Shown piece by piece: positions 51,223 through 59,735 of a stretch of DNA of 62,238 nucleotides (position 1 is its first letter; every line of letters starts with the position of its first letter). The notes below the pieces were generated by a model, which was not told the origin of the DNA, did not search any database, and worked only from the letters and a program-made list of their open reading frames with translations. The translations under genes were made by a program, and so were the position numbers. Source of the DNA: Euzebyales bacterium (GTDB taxonomy: Bacteria; Actinomycetota; Nitriliruptoria; Euzebyales; JAHELV01); contig DASUUK010000067.1 in NCBI GenBank assembly GCA_036374135.1, forward strand, positions 1 to 62,238, written 5' to 3'.

Positions 51223-51470
51223 GACGGCCCCCCTTTCCACCCGGGCGTGTGCGCCGGGCCGTAGCTCGGTCGTGTAGTCGAGTGTGCCCGATGGAGCTCA
51301 CGACCACCCATAAGCCGGACTGATGACGAGGCGCAGAAGTCATCGCGACCATTGATCGCGCCGCCGGAGTAGCGTGGGCACGACCGCCTGAGCGACCCCG
51401 GCTCCATCCGGAGGGGGAGGCGGCGGCACGCGCCGGCGTCGGACGGCGCCCGACCCGAGGATGTGTTGCC

Positions 51471-52415
51471 ATGCGTGACCCCGCCGCGCCCGCACACTCC
51501 CAGGGGCCGACTCCCATCCGGCGTCGACTCGTCGAGACCAGCACCGGCACCATCACCGACGCGTTCGGCATGACCGAGTGGGGCCTGCTTACCGGGATCG
51601 CCGCGATCTGGGGCTCGTCGTTCCTGTTCATCGCGGTCGGCCTGGAGGCGTTCGCCCCCGGGGTCGTCACGATGGCCCGCGTCGCGCTCGGCGCCCTCGC
51701 GCTGGCGCTCGCCCCGCGGGCGCGGGCGGCGGTCGATCGCGAGGACTGGCCCCGGATCGCCCTGCTCGGCATGACGTGGGTTGCCATTCCGTTGAGCCTG
51801 TTCCCGATCGCCCAGCAGTGGATCGACTCGTCGGTCGCGGGCATGATCAACGGCGCGGTCCCGATCACCACGGCCATCTGGTCGACGGTGCTCCTACGGC
51901 GGCTTCCGGGCCGCGTGCAACTGCTCGGCATCGCGCTGGGGTTCGTCGGTGTCGTCGCGATCTTCCTGCCCGAGCTCCGCGGATCGAGCGCGACCGCGCT
52001 GGGCGCCGGCCTCGTCGTGCTTGCGATCGTGCTGTACGGCCTGTCGGCGAATATGGTGGTGCCGCTCCAGCAACGGTACGGGGCGCTACCGGTGCTGCTG
52101 CGCGCGCAACTGGTCGCGCTGGTCGTCGTCGTGCCGATCGGCCTGTGGCAGTTGCCCGCGTCGACATTCACGTGGCGCGCCGCCATCGCGATGGTGCCGT
52201 TGGGCACGCTGAGCACCGGTCTCGCGTTCGTGTTCATGGCGACGCTCGTCGGCCGCGTCGGGGGTCCCCGCGGTGCGGTCGCGATCTACTTCGTGCCCGT
52301 CGTCGCGATCGTGCTCGGCGTGCTGCTGCTGGGCGAGCGGGTGGCCGCCATGGCGGTCGCCGGGACCGCGCTGGTGCTGGTGGGCGCCTGGTTCGCGTCC
52401 CGGCGCGAGTCCTGA
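51471..52415 (+). CDS. EamA/DMT family transporter
   Basis: A 314-aa, ten-helix drug/metabolite transporter with two EamA repeats (about 37-165 and 180-305). LTGIAAIWGSSFLFIAVGLE and TMARVALGALALAL begin the first; MINGAVPITTAIWSTVLL and GPRGAVAIYFVPVVAIVLGVLLL are typical ends. Substrate unknown. The N-terminal 33 residues are hydrophilic; an ATG at 51570 (MTEWGLL) is an alternative start, but GAGGATG precedes the first. Confidence 0.85.
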   Translation: MRDPAAPAHSQGPTPIRRRLVETSTGTITDAFGMTEWGLLTGIAAIWGSSFLFIAVGLEAFAPGVVTMARVALGALALALAPRARAAVDREDWPRIALLGMTWVAIPLSLFPIAQQWIDSSVAGMINGAVPITTAIWSTVLLRRLPGRVQLLGIALGFVGVVAIFLPELRGSSATALGAGLVVLAIVLYGLSANMVVPLQQRYGALPVLLRAQLVALVVVVPIGLWQLPASTFTWRAAIAMVPLGTLSTGLAFVFMATLVGRVGGPRGAVAIYFVPVVAIVLGVLLLGERVAAMAVAGTALVLVGAWFASRRES

Positions 52416-52503
52416 GCACGGCCGGTCGCCCACCCGCTGGTGCCCCCGAGCCAGCGGCACCAGCCGGTCGCGTCCCCCCGTCCGGCGTCGGTCACGACGA
52501 CGA

Positions 52504-53544
52504 TCAGGGCAGCAGCAGGCACGCGTCACCGAACTCGTGCCACAAGTAGGGGCCGTCGAGGGCCGCGGCATAGGCACGGTCGACCAGCGCCGCGCCGGCG
52601 ACCGCCTCCAGGAGCAACAGGTGCGACGCCGCGGCCTCGTGCCAACCTGTTAGGAGTCCGTCGACGACACGCGCGGGCCGGTCCGGGCCCAGCACGAGGT
52701 CGGTCCATCCGGCGCCCGGCGCCACGCCACCGTCAGCTGCGGCGACCGTCTCGAGTGCACGTGTGACCGTCGTGCCGACCGCCACGACCCGCCGGCCCGC
52801 ACGGCGCGTCTGTCTGACCTGCGCGGCCGTCGCCGCCGGAACCTCATACCACTCGGGTGAGGGATCCTCGTGCAGCTCCGGCGATGACACCCCGGCGTGC
52901 AACGTGACAGGTGCGACAGCGATGCCGGCCCGCACGAGGTCGACGACCGTCCGGTCGCTGAACGGACGGCCCGCCGAGGCCATCTCGGCGCTGCCCGGAC
53001 GCGCGGCGAAGATCGTCTGGTACGCGGTCAACGGCCATCGTTCCACCGGGCGTCCATACGTGATCGGCCGGCCGTGCACGGCCATGTGGTCGTCGACGAC
53101 GGCGCCCGGCACGGCGACGCAGGCCCACCACAGACGTGTGGCCCCGGGCGTCGCCGGGGCCAGCAGCGTCACGCATCCGGCTCCCGGCAGCTGGATGCGG
53201 TCGCCGGGCGATCGATCCAGCACGGGGCCCGTGCCGTCGGCGCGCCGCACCTCGACGATCCACGTGTCGTGGGCGTGCCTGGTGGACAGGTGCACCACGA
53301 CGTCGCGACCACCCAGGTCGCCGTCGATCGCCGCCGGCCGCGTCGCGGAGACGTTGACGACCACCAGGTCGCCGGGAGCGAGGAACCGGGGCAGGTCAGC
53401 GAACCGCGCGTGATCTATCCGGGACGGCCCGGCGACCAGCAGGCCGATGGCGTCCCGCGCGATTCCCCGGTGCTCCGGCGGTGCGGTCGCGACGCGGTCC
53501 GCCGGCACGACGAAGTCACGCCGCGACGCCACGACGGTGCTCAC
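52504..53544 (-). CDS. queA: S-adenosylmethionine:tRNA ribosyltransferase-isomerase family (QueA)
   Basis: A 346-aa QueA-type protein. LPRFLAPGDLVVVNVSATRP, then YQTIFAARPGSAEMASAGRPF, and LTLHAGVSSPE-like and GTTVTRALETVA segments match QueA. QueA makes epoxyqueuosine in tRNA. No other queuosine gene is visible nearby, and several motifs are loosened (the usual NDTRVxPAR is NVSATRPAA), so a divergent role is possible. The start is the second of two GTGs; GGAGGT lies 6 bases upstream and it overlaps the SDR stop (GTGA). Confidence 0.82.
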   Translation of the reverse strand: MSTVVASRRDFVVPADRVATAPPEHRGIARDAIGLLVAGPSRIDHARFADLPRFLAPGDLVVVNVSATRPAAIDGDLGGRDVVVHLSTRHAHDTWIVEVRRADGTGPVLDRSPGDRIQLPGAGCVTLLAPATPGATRLWWACVAVPGAVVDDHMAVHGRPITYGRPVERWPLTAYQTIFAARPGSAEMASAGRPFSDRTVVDLVRAGIAVAPVTLHAGVSSPELHEDPSPEWYEVPAATAAQVRQTRRAGRRVVAVGTTVTRALETVAAADGGVAPGAGWTDLVLGPDRPARVVDGLLTGWHEAAASHLLLLEAVAGAALVDRAYAAALDGPYLWHEFGDACLLLP

Positions 53545-54281
53545 CACGCCACCTCCGCGGCCTCGGTGTCAGCGGCCAAATCGGGTGCCCGATACCGACC
53601 GCTGGCCGCGCGTCGATCCAGCAGCGACAGGATGGCGGGAACGACCGTTGACGGCGCTGGGCGGTCGGAGATGTCCTCGCCGAAGAACGCGGCCTGGTGC
53701 ATGTCGGTCCGCAGATCGCCGGGATCGACCGCGTAGACGGCCAGATCGGGATGCTCGGCGGCCAGGACGCGGGTGAACTGCTCCAGCGCCGCCTTCGATG
53801 CGCCGTAGATGCCCCACCCCGGCCACGGGCCTGTGGCGGCATCGGAGGTGATGTTCATGACCGCGCCGGCGGCGGCCGTCAGCGCAGGTCGCACGGCCTG
53901 GAAGAGCATGAGCGGCGCGACCGCATTCGTGCGGTGCACCGCCACGAGCGTGTCCTCATCAACGTCGACGAGTGCCGGCAGCGGGCTCGGACCGAGCGCG
54001 CTGGCGTTGTTGACGAGCAGATCAAGGCGGCCGCGCGCGTCCACCGCCGCGCGCAGCCGAGCACGGTGTGCGGGATCGGCGACGTCGCCCGGCACTGCGG
54101 CGACCTGCGTCCGCGTCGCGAGCGCGTCGGCCGCCCGGGTGAGCGCACCGCGGTCACGACCGTCGATGATCAGCGTCCAGCCACGGTCGGCGAGTCCATC
54201 GGCGAGCGCGCGTCCGAGGCCGCGCGAGGCGCCGGTGATGAGCGCGGTGGGGTGGTCCTGGGAGGTGGTTGTGTGATCCAT
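53541..54281 (-). CDS. SDR family oxidoreductase
   Basis: A 246-aa short-chain dehydrogenase. TALITGASRGLGRALADGLA binds NAD(P), NNASALG follows, Ser is in NITSDAATG, and YGASKAALEQF carries Tyr/Lys. The PG motif is VDPGDLRTDMHQAA. Substrate unknown. The stop overlaps the QueA start, so both form one unit. It is divergent from soxR across a 20-base dyad, and a SoxR-type sensor may control it. Confidence 0.88.
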   Translation of the reverse strand: MDHTTTSQDHPTALITGASRGLGRALADGLADRGWTLIIDGRDRGALTRAADALATRTQVAAVPGDVADPAHRARLRAAVDARGRLDLLVNNASALGPSPLPALVDVDEDTLVAVHRTNAVAPLMLFQAVRPALTAAAGAVMNITSDAATGPWPGWGIYGASKAALEQFTRVLAAEHPDLAVYAVDPGDLRTDMHQAAFFGEDISDRPAPSTVVPAILSLLDRRAASGRYRAPDLAADTEAAEVAW

Positions 54282-54296
54282 GACGCGTACGGTAGA

Positions 54297-54316
54297 ACTT
54301 GAAGTTGACTTCAAGT
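54297..54316. promoter_or_regulatory. Perfect dyad between the SDR gene and soxR
   Basis: ACTTGAAGT-TG-ACTTCAAGT is a perfect 9-2-9 palindrome, 15 bases from the SDR start and 89 bases from the soxR start. SoxR sites are typically CCTCAAGTTAACTTGAGG; the inner CAAGT/ACTTG core is present here in the same arrangement of half-sites. It is the natural candidate for the SoxR operator. Confidence 0.7.
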
Positions 54317-54405
54317 CAAGACGCTACGCAGAATGCACGACAGTAGCGACGCCCGTGGGGCACCCCTTGGGCCCGTCGCGGCCCGAGCGACGTGAGGAGC
54401 GGACG

Positions 54406-54921
54406 ATGAGCGACCGTCTGACGGTGAGCCAGGTGGCGCGGCGCAGCGGGTACGCCGAGTCGGCACTTCGCTTCTACGAACGCAAGGGCCTGCTCACCGC
54501 GGAGCGCACCGCCGGCAACCAGCGTCGGTACCAGCGGGAGGTGCTGCGGCGTCTGGCCTTCATCGCGGCGGCCCGCCATGTCGGCCTGTCACTCGACGAG
54601 ATCGCCGCCGCGCTCGACACGCTGCCCGCCGGACGAACGCCGACGCGGGCGGACTGGACGCGCATCTCCCAGGGTTGGCGCGCACGGCTCGATGACGAGA
54701 TCGCCGCGCTCGTCGCGCTCCGCGACGGCCTGGACAGCTGCATCGGGTGCGGGTGCCTGTCGTTGGACCGGTGCACGATGTCCAACCCCGGCGACATCGT
54801 CCGCGACCGCGGTCCCGGTGCGGTCTTTCTGCCCTCTCCGCTGCACCCGCCCACCGAGGCGACGACAGGGTCCGGCCAGGCCGACACCACCCCCGGACCG
54901 CGGCCGACCGACGGGTCGTAG
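54406..54921 (+). CDS. soxR: SoxR redox-sensing regulator
   Basis: A 171-aa MerR-family regulator. The DNA-binding part has LTVSQVARRSGYAESALRFY and ERKGLLTAERTAGNQRRYQ. A long dimerisation helix leads to the [2Fe-2S] cluster loop CIGCGCLSLDRC (C112, C115, C117, C123). The cluster senses redox-active compounds or oxidative stress. The C-terminal 45 residues are longer than in enteric SoxR. GGAG lies 7 bases before the ATG. A likely target is the divergent SDR-queA unit. Confidence 0.92.
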   Translation: MSDRLTVSQVARRSGYAESALRFYERKGLLTAERTAGNQRRYQREVLRRLAFIAAARHVGLSLDEIAAALDTLPAGRTPTRADWTRISQGWRARLDDEIAALVALRDGLDSCIGCGCLSLDRCTMSNPGDIVRDRGPGAVFLPSPLHPPTEATTGSGQADTTPGPRPTDGS

Positions 54922-54989
54922 CCAACGGCTTCCCGGTCAGACCCGACCGTCGCCTCGTGCGCGACCGACGTCGCGACGCAGCGAGACGG

Positions 54990-55412
54990 TCAGCTGAACC
55001 CGGGCTCGGGCTGCAGTGACGCGAGCAGGCAGTCCACGGCGGTGATGATGCCCACGAGGCCGTCGTCGGCGTCGACCACGGGGAGGGCGCCCACCCGCCG
55101 GGACACCAGCAGGCGCGCCGCATCATCCACCGCGGCGTCCGGCGCGATGACGTGTGGCGACGACGACATGACAGCCTCCACCGGTCGGGCGTCGTCGAGC
55201 AGGTCCTCGACCGCGCGATCGCGCATCGCGGCACGCAGCGCGCGCGGGCGGATCATCACGTCCCGGTCACTCACGATCCCCACCAGGGAACCCCGCTCCA
55301 CGACCGGCAGGTGTCGGAACCCGTGGTCGGACAGCAGTTCCCGCGCCTGTCGTACCGTCTCATCGATCTCGATGGTGACGGGGTCGGGGCTCATCCACTC
55401 CCGGACGCGCAC
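54990..55412 (-). CDS. Two-CBS-domain protein
   Basis: A 140-aa protein made of two CBS domains (about 5-60 and 75-135). VREWMSPDPVTIEIDETVRQ, FRHLPVVERGSLVGIVSDRD and VGALPVVDADDGLVGIITAVD show both repeats. Such Hrp1-like pairs bind adenosyl nucleotides and probably sense energy or hypoxia. The GTG at 55412 has AGGAAAGG 7 bases upstream. Paralogous in layout to the CBS pair in cbs. No partner gene is adjacent. Confidence 0.85.
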   Translation of the reverse strand: MRVREWMSPDPVTIEIDETVRQARELLSDHGFRHLPVVERGSLVGIVSDRDVMIRPRALRAAMRDRAVEDLLDDARPVEAVMSSSPHVIAPDAAVDDAARLLVSRRVGALPVVDADDGLVGIITAVDCLLASLQPEPGFS

Positions 55413-55834
55413 GTCGTCGCCTTTCCTGTCGCGCCGCGCTGACCTGCCCTGCCGCGGCTGCTCACCTGCAGCATCGCCGCACTGCCTGAGATCGGTCACG
55501 ACGAACGACCCCGCGGAGCGGGGCGAACGTCCCGCACCGCGCGGACGTGGGCGTGCAAGTTGGTCAATTGTGCGTATGACCTGCAGCACCAAGTGCCGTG
55601 ACCATGAAGCTGCGCCCCGATGACAGCAGGGACCCTGATGGACGGCGACCGGCACCGGAAGCGATTCTCCGCCGCCTTCATCACGTCAGGGAAGCGGGCC
55701 CGGCCACGCGTCGCGTCATCGGGACGCCGGACGAGAGGTGGACCGCCGATCGCACGGACTGTTCAACGTCGACCAGTCCGTGCAGCTCACGGCAGCGAAC
55801 CTCCGTACGTACACGATCCGGCGGAGGCGATGTG
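55413..55834. other. Non-coding region between the CBS protein and the response regulator
   Basis: 422 bases with no gene I can support. It contains CCCCG-CGGA-GCGGGG (about 55510), and an inverted repeat GGTCA-N10-TGACC (55562-55581) that could be an operator. Small ORFs here have no family features. The region probably holds the divergent promoters of both neighbours. Confidence 0.5.
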
Positions 55835-56572
55835 ATGGCAGCAGCAGAAGCAGAGGCGTTCGAAGACCGGTCAGCGTCGGACGTGCACCTGAGGCACGCA
55901 TTGGTGTGGGACGACGATCCCGCCACGGTGGCGCGCATCAGTGACACACTGCGCCGCCGCGGCCACCACGTGCACCCGGTGGACGACGGTGACGAGATCA
56001 CCGCATGCCTCGCCGACCACGACCCGGACATGCTCGTGATCGGAGTCGACGAGCCGCAGCGGCTCGCGCACGTGCGGGACCTGCGGCGACGCTTCTCCGG
56101 TCTCGTCGTGTGCTACAGCGACACCGCAGGCGCCCGCGACCGAATCGCGCTGCTCGCCAGCGGCGTCGACGACGTGGTTCCCAGTCCGCTGTCGTTCGAG
56201 GAGCTCGTGCTGCGGGTCCAGGCCGTGGCGCGGCGCGCCGACGGAGCGGACGTGGGCGACGACGCGCGGGTGCTCACCTGCGGAGCCGTCACCGCCGACC
56301 GCGGCACCCATCAGATCCACCTGCGGGACGAGTCGGTCCAGCTGACGGCGATCGAGTTCGGACTGCTCGCGTTCCTGATGCGCAACCCACGCGTGGCGTT
56401 CACACGCCGTGAGCTGCTGCGTCGCGTATGGGGGTACGAGATCGGTGACACCTCGACCGTCTCGGTGCACGTGCGGCGACTCCGCCAGAAGCTCGAACAG
56501 GACGCGACCCACCCGGAGATGATCCGCACGTTGTGGGGCTCCGGCTACTACTTCGACCCCTCGGCGGACTGA
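55835..56572 (+). CDS. Atypical OmpR/PhoB-type response regulator
   Basis: A 245-aa protein. Residues 20-135 form a receiver-like domain. The Asp normally phosphorylated is Gly70 (DMLVIGVDE), and the conserved Lys is Ser117 (DDVVPSPLSFEEL). The winged helix (145-240) is normal: LTAIEFGLLAFLMRNPRVAF, GYEIGDTSTVSVHVRRLRQK and LWGSGYYF. So it probably works without phosphorylation, as other atypical actinobacterial regulators do. No histidine kinase is near. GGAGG lies 8 bases before the ATG. Confidence 0.85.
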   Translation: MAAAEAEAFEDRSASDVHLRHALVWDDDPATVARISDTLRRRGHHVHPVDDGDEITACLADHDPDMLVIGVDEPQRLAHVRDLRRRFSGLVVCYSDTAGARDRIALLASGVDDVVPSPLSFEELVLRVQAVARRADGADVGDDARVLTCGAVTADRGTHQIHLRDESVQLTAIEFGLLAFLMRNPRVAFTRRELLRRVWGYEIGDTSTVSVHVRRLRQKLEQDATHPEMIRTLWGSGYYFDPSAD

Positions 56573-56667
56573 CCGCTGTGCCGTGGCCCGGCCCACGGGT
56601 CGCACCACCCCGTGTGGCACTCTTGTCGCACCCTGGCCCGGCGTGCCGGGGCTGACAGGAGGTGGTC

Positions 56668-58131
56668 ATGCCGGACGGTGTGCAGTTCCCGTTGGTCGAC
56701 GGCCGGCGCAGCACCCAGCGGACGGGACGCGACATCGTCGCCAGCGCCGCCGCGGCGGTCGATCCGGGTCTCGCCGCGCAGATCCGCGACGAGCCGTCGT
56801 GGCGGACCGCCTATCCGCGCCACCTGCGCGACCTGACCGAGACCGGGGCGACATCGCCGGACGCCGGATTGGCGATCGCACGAGCGGGGCTGGCGCGGCT
56901 GCACTCCACCTTCACCCACCACGACGGCCACGACGTCGCAACGGCCGCGGATGCCGTCCGCGCGACGCCGGCGGACCGGCTGCGCACCCGTGTCGTCGAG
57001 GGCACGGGACGGCCGCCGGAGCATCTCTCGGTCCCGTACCGCGGGCGCGAGCTGGCCGGCGACGACCTGCTGGCCGCCGCCGACGACTGGGTGGCACGAG
57101 GCATCGTCGAACCGGCCCTGCGGACCGCGCTCCGCGACATCGTCGACCACCCCGAGTGGCTGCAGCTGAAGGGCAGGTCGTTCGGCCTGCTGGGCGCCGG
57201 CGCCGAGATGGCGCCGACGGAGCACCTGCTGCGATGGGGCGCCGACGTCGCGGCCGTCGACATCCCGCGCGATGACGTGTGGCGCCGGCTCGAGGCGATG
57301 GCGACCGCGGGATCCGGCACTCTGCACGCGCCCGCCGTCGATGGGGCGACCGTACCGGGTGCCGACCTGACGACCGATGCACCACGCGTGCGGGCATGGC
57401 TGGCGGATCTGGACCACCCGCTGGTGCTCGGCAACTATGCGTACGCTGACGGCGAGACCTTCGCTCGCCTGAGCGTCGCGGCGGACGCGATCATGGCGGC
57501 GCTGCGTGACGCGGACCATACCCACGGCGTCGCGTGCCTGGCGACACCCACCGATGTGTTCGCGGTGCCCATCGAGGTCGTCGTGGCGGCCCGTGCCCGC
57601 GCGCGCCGGCTGCCCGCGCGGACGCTCGCACCGCTGGTGCGCACAGCCACGCTCGGTCGACTCCTGGTTCCCAACCATCGGACCACCATGCGCACCGACG
57701 ACGGCGTCGAGCTCGGCATCGCCGACAGCCTGGTGCTGCAGCAGGGCCCGAACTACGCGCTGGCGAAGCGCCTGCAGCGGTGGCGCGCACTGGTGACGCA
57801 CGCCGACGGCGCCTTCGGCGCCGTGCACGTCGCCCCGCCCACCCGCACGCGGTCTGTCATGAAGAACCGCGTCCTGGCGGCGGCGTACGAGGGCGCCTCG
57901 CTGTTCGGCGTGGAGATCTTCGCGCCCGGGACCAGCCGGGCACTCATGGCAGCGCTGCTCGTGCACGCGCTGCAGAACCATCGGCATGCCGGTCCGCCTG
58001 CGACACCGCGACCCGAGCACGAGCTGACGGCCCCCGCCGCACACGGCGGGCTGTGGCACGTGACCTGGGAGACGCGCACGGCGTTCCCGCTGGCCATCGC
58101 ACGCGGGGCGCGGGCGCTGCTGCCGCGCTGA
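56668..58131 (+). CDS. Unrecognised 487-aa protein with Rossmann-like segment
   Basis: A long, cleanly coding protein; AGGAGG lies 5 bases before the ATG. The centre has GRSFGLLGAGAEMAPTEHLL followed by RWGADVAAVDIPRDDVWRRL, a Gly-rich nucleotide-binding pattern (GxGAE) with an acidic residue at the end of the second strand (VDIP). Other distinct parts: WLQLKGRSF, LGNYAYADGETFARLSVAAD and HAPPTRTRSVMKN. I recall similar hypothetical proteins in actinobacteria and algae, but no function. It has no signal peptide or membrane segment. Confidence 0.75.
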   Translation: MPDGVQFPLVDGRRSTQRTGRDIVASAAAAVDPGLAAQIRDEPSWRTAYPRHLRDLTETGATSPDAGLAIARAGLARLHSTFTHHDGHDVATAADAVRATPADRLRTRVVEGTGRPPEHLSVPYRGRELAGDDLLAAADDWVARGIVEPALRTALRDIVDHPEWLQLKGRSFGLLGAGAEMAPTEHLLRWGADVAAVDIPRDDVWRRLEAMATAGSGTLHAPAVDGATVPGADLTTDAPRVRAWLADLDHPLVLGNYAYADGETFARLSVAADAIMAALRDADHTHGVACLATPTDVFAVPIEVVVAARARARRLPARTLAPLVRTATLGRLLVPNHRTTMRTDDGVELGIADSLVLQQGPNYALAKRLQRWRALVTHADGAFGAVHVAPPTRTRSVMKNRVLAAAYEGASLFGVEIFAPGTSRALMAALLVHALQNHRHAGPPATPRPEHELTAPAAHGGLWHVTWETRTAFPLAIARGARALLPR

Positions 58132-58193
58132 GACGGTACGCGGACGTCCCCGCCCACCGGCTCGCTGACGCTCGCCCTCACCCGCAGATCCTG

Positions 58194-58982
58194 TCAGGCA
58201 GGCTCCAGGCCGTCCCGCCACTGCACCATGTGGCGCACGGCCCGCTCGTCGAAGTCGCTCGGCTGCACGCCGAGGCTGAAGTGGCGCAACCCCGCGGCGT
58301 GCAGCTCGTCGAGCTGGTCGAGCCGGCTGGCGTCGTTCATCGCGATCGAGCGGGTGATCTCGGCCGGATCACGTCCGACATCGGCGCACCAGCGGTCGAG
58401 CACGGCGTTCTTGGCGGTGAAGGCCGCCGCGTCGTCGAAGAACGAGTTCCAGATGTGGGCGTACTGAGCCGTGAGCCGCAGCGTCGTCCGCTCCCCGCCA
58501 CCCCCGATCATGATCGGCAGCGGTGTCGAGACGGGCGGCGGCACCAACTTGTCCAGCCGGGAGACGATGCGCGGCACCGCCTCGACGAACCACCGCGCGC
58601 GTGTCGACACGTCCCCGTACCCGTAGCCGTACTCGGTGTAGTCGCGTTCGTTCCAGCCAGCGCCGATGCCGAGGATCGCGCGGCCGTCGGAGATGTGGTC
58701 GACGGTCGCCGCCATGTCCGCCAGCAGATCCGGGTTCCGGTAGCCCACGGAGCTCACCAGCGTGCCCACGCGCACCCGTCCGGTGGCCTCGGCCATCGCC
58801 GCGAGCAGCGTCCAGCCCTCGTAGTGAGGTCCGTCGGGGTCCCCGGAGAGCGGGAAGAAGTGGTCCCACGTGAACACGTCGTCGACGCCCAGTTCCTCGC
58901 AGCGCAACCACGTCGCCCGTTGCTCGGCGAACGTGCTGTGCTGGGGCCAGACCTGCACGGCCACCCGCACCCGGTCCGTCAT
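58194..58982 (-). CDS. LLM-class, probably F420-dependent oxidoreductase
   Basis: A 262-aa luciferase-like flavoenzyme. RVRVAVQVWPQHSTFAEQRA, VDDVFTWDHFFPLSGDP, VGTLVSSVGYRNPDLLADMA, and GIGAGWNERDYTEYGY are the family blocks. F420 rather than FMN is typical in actinobacteria. Substrate unknown. The second ATG (58982) is preferred: AGGAG then lies 6 bases upstream, whereas it would touch the first ATG. Confidence 0.88.
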   Translation of the reverse strand: MTDRVRVAVQVWPQHSTFAEQRATWLRCEELGVDDVFTWDHFFPLSGDPDGPHYEGWTLLAAMAEATGRVRVGTLVSSVGYRNPDLLADMAATVDHISDGRAILGIGAGWNERDYTEYGYGYGDVSTRARWFVEAVPRIVSRLDKLVPPPVSTPLPIMIGGGGERTTLRLTAQYAHIWNSFFDDAAAFTAKNAVLDRWCADVGRDPAEITRSIAMNDASRLDQLDELHAAGLRHFSLGVQPSDFDERAVRHMVQWRDGLEPA

Positions 58983-59133
58983 CGTCATCTCCTGTCTGAG
59001 GACTGCGGTCGGGGATGGCACGCGCCGCGTGTCGAGCGACCGGCTCCGGGTCATGGTGTACCCGACGCGCGGCAACGGTAGTGCCAGCGCGACACGGGCG
59101 GGACGTGCCCGTCGACGACGAAGCGGGGCGACG

Positions 59134-59601
59134 ATGATGTGGCGAGCGCTGGCACTCGGCGTGGTGACCGGCATGCGGTCCCAACTCGCCGCCGCACTGC
59201 TGGCCTGGCGCCAGACGCGGGGCGACCTGCCAGAGCCCGTGGAGGGCCCGGCCGGCCTGTTCAGGCGGCGACCCGCGGTGGGCATGCTGATGCTCGCAGC
59301 CGGGGAGATCGTCGCCGACAAGCTGCCACGGACACCGAGCCGGCTGGACACCGGCCCGTTCCTGGGCCGCCTCGGGCTGGGTGCGACGGCAGGTGCCGGC
59401 ATCGCGGCGGCCTACGACCGGTCCCGGCTGGCGGGCGGCGCACTCGGCGTTGCCGGCGCCGCGCTGGGGAGCTGGGCGGGCGCCCGCTACCGTGCAGCGC
59501 TGGCGGAGCGGTCGCAGGTACCCGACGCCGTGTGGGCCGCGCTGGAGGACGCGACGGCGATCGCCCTGGGCATCGCCGCGACACGACCTCCATCTGAATG
59601 A
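59134..59601 (+). CDS. DUF4126 family protein
   Basis: A 155-aa hydrophobic protein. WRALALGVVTGMRSQLAAAL, then a ML-rich helix (GMLMLAAGEIVADKLPRTPSR) and a Gly/Ala-rich LGATAGAGIAAAY, LGVAGAALGSWAGARYRAAL match DUF4126 membrane proteins. Four helices are expected. Function unknown. It precedes the DUF2254 gene by 134 bases. Confidence 0.75.
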   Translation: MMWRALALGVVTGMRSQLAAALLAWRQTRGDLPEPVEGPAGLFRRRPAVGMLMLAAGEIVADKLPRTPSRLDTGPFLGRLGLGATAGAGIAAAYDRSRLAGGALGVAGAALGSWAGARYRAALAERSQVPDAVWAALEDATAIALGIAATRPPSE

Positions 59602-59735
59602 TCCTGGCCCGTTCCGGGCATTACTGCCTCTGATCGCGTCGCCTCACCGCCAGCGGGACCGCGGTCGCGCGCAGGCCCTACGGGACGCGGCTCTGCGATG
59701 CTGTCATGTCGCCGTGAACGACCGGAGGTCAGGCC

